This document shows positions 54,570 to 64,000 of a DNA stretch of 64,000 bases, in pieces (position 1 is the stretch's first letter; every line of letters begins with the position of its first letter). The DNA comes from Lagopus muta. Taxonomy: Eukaryota; Chordata; Aves; Galliformes; Phasianidae. A model generated the notes under the pieces. That model saw only the letters and a program-made list of their open reading frames with translations, made no database searches and was not told the DNA's origin. The stretch lies in assembly GCF_023343835.1 (NCBI RefSeq), contig NC_064443.1, forward strand, positions 1,736,001-1,800,000, given 5' to 3'. The position numbers and the translations under genes are program-made.

Positions 54570-56264
54570 GTAGAAGCTGCTTTGAGTAATTGTGCATTCA
54601 GCAACCTTTCAGCTGTAGTTTTTTGCCATCTGTACAGTACTTTGTTATCCTTTGATTCTAGTCTCTTGTATTTTGTTTTAACACCATGCGTATGCACAAG
54701 TAAATGTACCCAACGTGTTGTTCACATGGTTTCATAATTCTTCATTATAATTGTAACGTTGTAATATTTAGAAGTGAAACAAGTCTGCACAAAACTGTCA
54801 AGCTTATGCAAATGAACGTGGAAGAATCCCTTGTGTTTGGAGTAGGAGAGGAGATTCCTGAAGGAGGAGGAGCACAGGTGCAGTTAGCAGGGCAAAGAAA
54901 CAGAAGGTAACAAAAAGGAACCTGCTTGTGGAGCTGCACTTTTTTTCCTTCTCCTTATGGGCATGCTGTGCAGGTGAGTTACAACAGCAGGGAGCACAGA
55001 GCCCTCGAAGGCACCTTTATCACCTCTTTCAATCTTTTATCACCTGGTCAGTGCCAATTAAGTGTTGTCCAGGAGGGACCACAACATGCTGGTTGCTAGC
55101 TGAGATCTGCAGAGGAGACAGCAGCAGTGACTGTTGGATGGTTGTCTTTGTTGGCTGTTCCTTTCAGAGCCTGACAGAGCATTGCTTCCTGCACATTGCA
55201 GGCTCAAGCTAATGCATATTTTTACAGTTTCTCCAGCTTTGGAGTTGGTGACTTCTTTCTGTGAAAGGACACCACTGCTTCTTTTAAAAAATGCTTTCAC
55301 AAATAAACAGCAAAAAGTCTTTGTGAAGAAATAAGGCATCACAGGCTTCATCATTTTTCTCCCTTCAAGAAAGGCTGAGGCTATACCAGTAGTCTCCCAG
55401 TGCTCTGTTAAAAGTCATTGCTACATAATGCCTGAGCATTGCTCACTTAAAGATAACACTAACAGCATCAGTGGGTTGATATTTTGAAGCTGTTTTCTTA
55501 GCTGAAGAGAAAGGACAGGCACACCTCACCAGCACCCCAAAAATATTTCCAGGCATTTTCTATTGATGTAGCTATCCATGAGTTCACCAAGAATTTTGGG
55601 TTGGTTGGCGGTGCGGGAGCTTGGGTGCGTTTCTGTTGTGACACCTTGAGTTCCTGCTCTCTGTGCTTATCAGAGTTTCCAGCACTGTATCAATTTAGTG
55701 TGGGGGGAACTTGAAGTTGTGATAAACTACTCTGCAAAAATATGCAAACGTAAAATTAATCTGTTGAGTCTGTCGTTTTTGTAGCATTTCCTTAGCTATC
55801 ATTTCAAGGTTTATTGCGGTAAAGAGAGGGAAGGAGAAAAATTGTCTGCTAAAAGTGGTAATAGCAAGAAATCATCTGAGCACTGTCATCTCCTGCTGGC
55901 ACACAGCTTCGTTCTGCGCCACACGCTTGAAGCTGCATTGTCTGCTGCTCATCCATTACCAACGCCTTCACTCTGTTGCTAATAGATCTCTGGATGGAGT
56001 GTCATGCACTTGAAGACAGCAGAATTGTTTTTGTTCTATTTAAGAGGTGTCTTCCTGCCAGCCACCAAATGAAAGTAGAAACACTGAAGCAGTAAGGCAT
56101 TAGTGCACAGCAGGATGCATGGAACAGGCTTGTTTCTTCACTTGGCACTTCTCATCAGATTTCTCTAATAAGAGCAGAGGAAACTGGTGTCTGTTGCTTC
56201 AACATGGAGCAGTTGCTGTTACAACTAATAGATGTGCTTCCTTTTTATGTTGTGAAATTCTGAC

Positions 56265-56797
56265 TGTGATATCACTGCATCAGTGGACAAGGGAAGAGCC
56301 ACTCATGTCATCTAACTCGACTTCATTGAGGCCTTTGACACGGTGCCCCACAAAACCCTTCTCTCCAAACTGGGGAGATGTGGGTTTGATGGGCAGAATC
56401 TTCAATGAATGAAGAACTGGTGCAGGGTTGAGTCCAGAGGGTGGCAGTCAGTGTCCAGATGGAGATCAGTGATGTCTCCCAAGGGTCGGTGCTGGGGCTG
56501 ATGCTCTTTAATGTCTTCATCAGTGACATCAACTGTGGGGCTGAGGGCACCCTCAGCAAGTTTGCTGATGACACCAAGCTGTGGGGTGTGTTCAGTACAG
56601 CACAGGGAGGGAAGGGATGCTATCAGAGGGGCGAGACAGGCTTGAGCAGTGGGCCCAGATGAACCTCAGGAGGTTCAACAAATCAAATGTAAGATCTGCA
56701 CCTGGGTTGAGGTGACCCTCATTACCAATACAAGCTGGGGGGATGATGGCTTTAAGAGGTCCCTTCCAAATCCAAGGATTCTGTGGTTCTGTGATTT
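56265..56797 (+). mobile_element. CR1 LINE fragment: RT core fused to 3' end
   Basis: Shows FDTVPHKT, SQGSVLGLMLFNVFISD and the catalytic FADDTKLWG (about 56557-56583), then, after about 56735, jumps to GGCTTTAAGAGGTCCCTTCC and GATTCTGTGGTTCTGTGA, the CR1 terminus. The usual sequence between is missing, so this copy carries an internal deletion as well as frameshifts. Confidence 0.88.
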
Positions 56798-59700
56798 TAT
56801 TCTTAAATGTCTTGACAGCATCCTTTCAGTATGGTTTAATAAAACCTTTATCTTTTCCTCTTCACCAGCAAGCTGTGTTTTTGTTTTAAGTAAGAAAGTG
56901 GTCTAACGTGACCTGACAGCAGCTCCATATTTTTTTCTAAACATGTCTGTAGACAGTATTTCACATGAAAATAAAGAAGTTAGTCTTTGACTGCCTCTTT
57001 CAGGTGAGTAGCACATGCTCGATAGTCTTGCTATCTTGAAATACGATGTGAAGTCATTTGCATTAGTTGTTGGCTTACTGAGAGATGCCCTGGTGCCCTT
57101 CTGTAGCAAAGTGGGCAGTTCAAATCCAGTAACAAGAAGAAGGGGATGGGAGTGATGAGCATGCATCATGTAAGCCTTGCTCCTCCCTCCCCTGCAGTTT
57201 TGTATCTTGCCAGTGTCTAAACAATTTATTAAAATCCTCTTATTTACTGTTATTTCAGAGATGTGAAAATGAGGAAAGAGGTTTTTGTCTGTTTACAACT
57301 GAAGGCTGGATCTCAGTATCTCAGTGTGTATCCAAAGGGGTGGGAATGAAGATTAAAGGTGTTGTGTTTTTCTTGGATAACTTCTCCTTAAAGTCGTGGG
57401 GCGTAAAGGTGGTTTTCAGCTGGAACCAAAATGGGGCAGATATTAAGAACACACATTACTTGGTGTGTGTATCTGAAATGCATTTTCTGCACTTGCAGCT
57501 GAACTGCTCAGCTGGAGTAGGATTGTGTGTGAGTAAGCATCCTGGCTTCAGTGAGAAATTTGCATTAGCAACAGTGATATTAAACAGTTTGTATGCTCCT
57601 GCCTTCACTCCAGACACTTGCAGTTGTCTACTGTGAAAAAAGACTGCGAGAAATGAGATGCTTCCTAATTAAAACTAAATGTGTGTGCAATGCGTGTAAT
57701 ACAGATGATTAATATCATGCCTGCATCGTACATTTTAGGGAAACAATCTTTAAAGTGCGTGTTAGAATAAATGCCATCTCTTTTCTGAGAGGCATTAAAC
57801 CTGTTGTTTAATCTACGTGCAATAAGGTAAATCCTTACACAGTGACAAGCAGTTAGAAGTAAAGGAATGGTGTTATTGGTCACAAAAGCTGCTACCTGTG
57901 CCTTGCACAAATGTCTTGGTTGATATGTTGCTTGTAATATCTGAACTGCTGCTGGCTATGGGAGCTCCCAGCAAGTAGGAGAAAGCAGCAAACAGGTTTT
58001 TTTTCCAAAAGAAATGATTTGAAATCCAAACCATCATTTAGGGGGGAAAAAAAAAAAGCAAAAAAAAAAAGCATAAAGCATTCAAATCTGAAAAGTCTGT
58101 GAAATGCTAGATGAATTTCATTTTTAAATCTTAATTAAAAGAGCTTAGAGATGACTCAAAACCATCTCTTGGAGATGTGGCATCTTTGACCTCTTGCTCA
58201 GAATAAATGAAGCACCCTGTTTCTTGCCAGTCCTCAATAAACCATCATCTGTGTTATTATTTTCTGAAATGCATTTCTAAACTACGCTTGCTATAAGAAT
58301 CTCATAAGGATTTTGTTTCTTTCTAAGACTGCCTGGGTTACACGCACTTCCAGTGACTGTGCTGTGTTTGCACAGCCCTGTCCTGAGGCCAGGTTCTCAA
58401 AAACACTTCTTGTTTCCCTGCAGGTTCTGAGGGTCTTCCCCTTGTAGCTGGTGGTGGGCAGGCACATGCAACGCCTCCCACAGTCTGTTTTGTTTTTCTT
58501 AAGAGCAGATCTTTAAGAAGGATCACTTGATACTGCTTGATTATCTTGTTGTTTTTCAGCCACTGAGTGGCAGGAGCTGGATGCGTTCAGCTGAGTGCTT
58601 TGCATCCTTCCAGAGTTAGATAGGGTAATGTGTAAAGGACACAGTACATCTTTGAGGCACGTCATCATCCCTGTGGTTGAGAAGACCTGAGTGTTCTGGG
58701 CTTTCTAAACAATATGCCGTGCAGTCATTTTCAGCATGCATAGCTTAATATTTTACCTTGGCTCATCTCAGTGTGCCAGATTTTGTCGCTGGACTCTGTG
58801 ACCTGTGGAAGCTGTAACAGCGCAGCTCTTCTCCTGCAGAACCTTTCAGCACCCTGTGCAAGTACTGTCAGTTTAGCTTTTTCTGATCTACTGAATCAAC
58901 AGAGAGGCACGATGAAACATTTTAGTGAGAGCCTTCTGCTTTGGAAGGCACAGTTAGAGATACAGCTACGTGCCTTGAGTCTCTGCGCTGCACAGAGCTC
59001 ACTGTCACAGCTGTAGCTCATCTCCTGCACTCTAGGATTGATTTTAGTACACTGGTGTCCAAACTAATGGCTTGCCTGGGCTGCAGTGAGTGAAGGGCTG
59101 ATGTTTTGGTTGCTCGCCGGGGGTGAGCTGGGCTGGGAAGAGCTGCTGCCATGATGGCAGTGTCAGAGGGCAGGCTGCATTACATGGGCTGCAGGTTGGA
59201 CGTGTCTGATTTAATGCAATGAAAAGCCTTGGCTGAGTTCCAGGGCCTGTTTGGCTGCTGCAGCGTTGGCACTGACCATGCTGCTTGGTCTGGCAAAGTT
59301 GACAGTGCTGGAATTTTCAGGTACTTTGTGTGCCTTCTCTGTTGTAGAAGTTGGAATGAGTGTTATAAGTGATAGTGCTGTTGTTGTCACTGAACCCAAG
59401 CCCTTTGCAGGACCACCAAAGCTGCTTCTGTCCTCTTTCATTGAGGAGCATTGAACTGATTCAGGCATCTGAGAAAGTGAAGTGTTGGAAGGTAGAAGGA
59501 ACACATATTTAGAAAAGCTCATCCAGTGTGTTTGTGGGCCTTCCTAACCCTGGCTGTACAGCAGCTGTGAGCTGTACAGCCCTGTCTGCCTGCACCAGGG
59601 CTGAGTGTTTGGCAGCAGCAGAGAATTTTGTGGAATTAGTGTTTCAAAATAAGCTTGAAAATTCATGAGGTTGCATTGAAGAAATATTGGGGGAGTGAAG

Positions 59701-62547
59701 ACAGAATGATTAAATGAAACATTTTCATTCTGAAATAATCAATGTGCTGCTGTTAAATCTGGCTGCTGTGAGATTCTTGGTGCAGACAGGCTTTGTGAGT
59801 TTACCTTAGAGCTTGGATTCAAAATAAGTAGGATGATGGAGCTTGTTATATGGAGCTTATTTAAAATACCTCTGGCTTAGCAGATATTGTTTTAATTTGA
59901 AGGAACAAGGCACTGTCATCTTTTTTCATGTGAAAAGTTACTGGTGTATTTGGTCTCTGAGTTGAAGGTTTTGACTAGTATAAAGTAAGGCTGGTCCTGC
60001 CATACGAAGAGCACCAAGTGCGTTTGTTTGCTCCTTAATGCATTGATACCAGCGAAGGCATCGTGTCTTGTTCTGCTACTGGATGTGAGATTTATTTATC
60101 TTTCCCTTGCTTAGTCTAAAGCACCAGCTTTTGCTAAGAACGCTTCAGAGATTCTGAGTGTTGGTAGCAGGTTCGAGTCCTAACTAGAAACAGTGCTAGG
60201 GTATAATTTGTGCATAAAGAGGGCAGCCTAGTTTTCTTTAAGTATACTTACTAATAGCAGGAGCATCCTTTGGATTCCTCTGGATATGGCGACTGAAGTG
60301 GAAGGGAGGCTGACAGCAAGTCAGGGCAAAGCTTTGTGCAGTGGGTGGAAAGGGTACTTCTCACCAGACACATTTGTGTGTGAACTTTAATGTGACTTGC
60401 TGCTCAAGTTCTCCCATGAGCCTCTTCATTTCTGCAGTTTATGTCTAGTATTTTAAACTGTCATTTGTGGAAGGAGGTGTTTTTTCTGCAAACATGCAGA
60501 TCTATGGCTACGTGGATGAGAACTGTTTCTCTGCTAGTTTATTTTACTCACTGAACTTGTTTAGAGAAAGCGTAAGTACCACTGAGCCCACTCATTAGCA
60601 TTTGCTGAGGAGGGACCCTTCTGCCCCCTTTTGATGCAGTGTTTTTGTAATGCAATTTACTTTCTGTACTTTCGGGCCTCTTTGGGGCTTAACCATTTTT
60701 ATGGAAAGCTGGGTAACCTGTAGAGAATCACAGCTGGACTCTTCAAACAAGCCAGTGTGCATGCCACCTGCATGGCAGGAGTCAGAGCAAGTCCAGGTCG
60801 GAGCTTACCTGTCTCATTCTGCAAGTCCACATGCCATCCATCCCCTTTGTGTTCTGCTCTTCTGCTGCTGCACTGCCTGCCCTCTCTGCCGGTCCCATAA
60901 GGTGAAGAGAAGGAGAGGCTGCTGCATGGAATCTGTAAAGATACTGAAAGATATGTTTGGTTGGATTTGTTTTTTCCCCCCATCCAGTAGACAGTTGGTC
61001 CCTGGATGAATTAGGGCTGTAAGGAACTTCTGAGCTTCGCTGTGAGCAAGGAGAAGCTTTAAATAGCCACAGCATTGCATGTCCTAGCTTTTGCCATCAA
61101 CATAGTGAATAAGTACAGCTGCTTATGGCGTCCTGCCCAGAGTGCTGCTGCAGGTAAGTGACATAAAAGCCTCTTCAACTTTCATTGTTACTTAACATAC
61201 ACCTAGAAGTTTAAAACATATTACACTCCTAACATCATCGTAAGTTGATGCAAAGAATTAAAGAATGATGTATTCGTGGCACAGAGATGTAATCATTCCA
61301 GTGTCTTTGTGCTTTGTGATTAGAAATCCCTGTTTTATAACTGCTGTTGGATCATCTGATAGTTTTTCCTATTCTAACATTTCTGCATTTGCTGCCTGTT
61401 CTTTTGCAGGCAAATGTGTTTTTTTAATACATTGAGAGGAAAATGCTGTCTTCATAAATTGACATGCAGATGAAAAGGAAAAACTGAAGAGGTAGAAACA
61501 ACGCTGCTTCTTATTTGATGCATTATAAGTCAGCGGAAAGCTGACAACCATTGGGGTGGAGTGAACTTTAGGAATCTATTTACAGAAGTAAAACTAGGAA
61601 ACTACTTCTACATTCAGTGCAGAAAGGGATTTTATGATATGGTTCATGATGTCAGGAATAGAGGAAATGTGTGTAACGTTTTGCCTGCAAGAGGCAGTGC
61701 TGCGCTTTGCAGTTGGTGTTTGGCTGTATCCTTTGTAGGCACAACCAGCACCTGATTCCAGTAGCATTGTGCAGATAAATGTTTTGAAGGGTCCCGCAGT
61801 GCTCAACCAGAGCAGCATTGCATCCCCTGTCCTTTACTCAATCAAACCCTGTCTCATCCCCGGCTTGTTAGGCATCCTGTAGCCCAGTGGGCGCAGCGTT
61901 ATTTATGTTTTTATGCTCTGGTCTGCTTCTCTCTCAGTTCCATGCTCAGTGCTTGGCTTTAGTTAATTACTGGCCTTCTGTCTGGACTGCTCTCTCTTGT
62001 GGTTAACCACAGGGATTTGTCTCGTTGATCTCTAAAATGTGCTACAGGCTATGATGAGGAGTCTGTGTCACCTGAGGAACACAAATGTCCTTTGCTCTGC
62101 TGCTTGGGTTTTCCTTGAGCAGTGGAGGAACTGGTTTCTGCTGGCATTCAGCTACTGCTGGGCTCTGCTAATCTGTAATTCTCAAAAGAAGCCAGCTGGA
62201 CTGCCCCACAGGGCTCTGCAAAAGCCTCTGCCTGGAGGCCGTGTCCCCACTGAAAGTATTTGATTCGAATTAAAGAGAGGATGTTGATAAAAGCTGAAAC
62301 TGTTGCAGGATTGTACTTGGGCCACCGTCACTGCAATAACACGGGGGAACGAGATGGGAAGTTTATCATCATGTAAGCAAATAAGACTGCTTTGTGTCTC
62401 AGCTTAGGGGAGGATGAAGCTGAATGTTTTCTCCAGACCTTAGAAAGTGCAAATGATGCAACGCTGTCTCTTCTGTGTGGCTCTCCTCACCATTTTCCAG
62501 TGTGCAGTGCACACATGGCTAAGGCTTCTGACACTGAGAACCCAAAG

Positions 62548-62725
62548 TCATAGAATCATAGGATCGCTCAGGTTGGAAAAGACCTTCAAGGTCATCGAGT
62601 CCATCCACAACCCAACCATCCTACCCCAACTCTAACAACCCTCAGCTAAATCCTGTCCCTGAGCACCACATCCAAACGGTTTTTAAACACAGTCAGGGAT
62701 GGAGACTCAACCACCTCCCTGCCAT
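62548..62725 (-). mobile_element. CR1 LINE 3'-end fragment
   Basis: CATAGGATCGCTCAGGTTGG, AAAAGACCTTCAAGGTCATC, GAGTCCATCC and a following TAAATCCTGTCCCTGAGC block, reverse-complement CR1 tail order. Confidence 0.88.
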
Positions 62726-64000
62726 AATCCTGCCATAGGGAAACAGTTTGAGTGCAAAGCTGCATCTGGTCAACCCGGGCTGGTGGCATTTGTCTCCTGG
62801 GGTTGTTGGCTCATCACCTTCTGAAAAGTAGCACCAGTTGAATACATGTGGGTTAATTTGCTTCCCAACAAGGGTTTGGTTTGGGAATAGGCCATAGAAA
62901 CATTGTAAAACTGTCAACTGAAAAGGAAGTAGCCTTTTTGTGTGGAAGTTACTTTCTCTCTTTGTGTGGTGCCTGTGTGTGTATCAGTAATGGCATTTTT
63001 GTACTTTCCCACACCTTCCTATGACTGCGTATTTTAAGCACTGTGTATTCAGAATGGTCTGTGCTCATCAGCTCTTTGAATTCAGTACATCTTCCATCTT
63101 TCTCCTTTTCCTTTTCTAGTTTGCAAAACAGTGCTCACTATGAATTCATTGGAATGAAAATTACATGAAAGTATGAAGCAGACAAGACCTTCCTTGCAAC
63201 TCTTCCTCAAATTTGACGTGTTCTGAAGTCCACTGTGTTTGTGCTTTGTTCCACCGCTGTGTGTAGCAGTGTGGTTGGCTCCTATTAGCTCTGATATGCT
63301 GCCTGGGGCCTCAGCTAAGATTTGAGCTGTGTTTGGAGGGAGAAAAGAAGTGTATTATGGTGAATCTTACGATGCAAAGCCCTTCCTGACTTTGTCAAGA
63401 TGAGGTGTTGCAGTGTGGCTGACAGAGATGTCTTCATAGTAGTGCTTGGTGGTGTGCTTTCACCATGCCTGTGTTTTCACTTCATCCCTTCCAGCTGTTC
63501 CTCTCATTTCCCAAATGGTTTTGCAGGAGACGTTTCCTGGCCTATCAACTGTCCTTAGCCAAACGATTTCCTTTCTTTGCATTTTAGTTTCCCCAGTAAT
63601 AAAATGGAGATAAAGAGACCTGCTTTCTTTTGTCAAGCACTCAGTCGTGTGCTTATGAAATGTGCTATTTGAAGATTTTTTATTTATAACCTCTATACAA
63701 ATAGCCCAAGTTTGTTTGAATTACTTTATTGAAGTCTGAGGTTCTGAACATCCTTTGTTTTTGACAAGGTATGTTATTGATGGCAGTAAAAATGCTCAGA
63801 ATATGAAGCTATTGACTGCTGTTTATGGGTATTAAAGCATTAAATGTAATTACTGCCTATTATCAGTTATTCCAGCATCTTTGGAATCTGAAAGTGGTTT
63901 TCCACAGATAGCTCTCTTGGTTACCTAAGGATGGTCCATTAAAGGATTTTCAGCAGAGGCTTTTATTGCTTCCTGGTTAAAATGTTTTTTCCATATACTC
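62726..64000. other. Right edge of window, intronic, nothing recognised
   Basis: AT-rich unique-looking sequence with no convincing exon, RNA gene or repeat. Presumed intron 10 of POC1A. Confidence 0.5.

Larger units (their letters stand above)
53018..64000 (+). other. POC1A: POC1A intron 10 (continues past window)
   Basis: At least 11 kb. A-rich tracts at 54536-54569 and 58047-58070, CR1 fragments at 56265-56797 and 62548-62725. I searched by eye for the final coiled-coil exon (TVSILEQRL-type) and did not find it. An antisense open frame at 59211-59522 is reported as a finding. Confidence 0.7.

Overview
This is vertebrate nuclear DNA, almost certainly from a bird and probably a galliform. 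The evidence is abundant CR1 LINE fragments with the typical CR1 3' end in both orientations, GC-rich compact promoters, large introns, and coding exons that match vertebrate RRP9 and POC1A. It is not prokaryotic or viral; there are no operons, CRISPR arrays or phage genes.

Layout, left to right. (1) 1-955 is a decayed CR1 reverse-transcriptase fragment on the minus strand. (2) 1040-1410 is a degenerate minisatellite with telomere-like (GGTTA-rich) units followed by ~20-21-nt units. (3) 1711-5338 (+) is the complete coding region of RRP9 (U3-55K), 15 exons and 483 codons, with tiny GC-rich introns; poly(A) signal at 5377. (4) 5383-7156 is the intergenic stretch, with a second island of the same 20-21-nt minisatellite (6295-6545) and then the CpG-rich POC1A promoter. 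(5) 7157-64000 (+) is POC1A: ten coding exons (374 codons) are found between 7157 and 53017. The last exon (C-terminal coiled coil) was not found and is inferred to lie beyond the right edge, so intron 10 is at least 11 kb. POC1A introns hold CR1 copies, a composite endogenous-retrovirus remnant with two related LTRs (about 28950-31445), and a nested CR1 cluster (49740-50850).

Both genes encode seven-repeat WD40 beta-propeller proteins but work in unrelated processes: RRP9 is a nucleolar component of the U3 box C/D snoRNP needed for 18S rRNA processing, and POC1A is a centriole/basal-body protein needed for centriole stability and ciliogenesis. They lie head-to-tail about 1.8 kb apart, each with its own GC-rich promoter.

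Main observations: one GC-AG intron in each gene, each fixed by reading frame and protein homology; a related 20-21-nt minisatellite on both sides of RRP9 that resembles the avian bent-DNA satellite superfamily; an ERV remnant with an LTR lying between integrase-core and downstream sequence; and an unidentified LTR-like repeat pair (12.65 kb and 49.0 kb). I found no convincing wholly new biological system. All exon boundaries were worked out by hand from splice sites, reading phase and remembered family sequence, without alignment tools.
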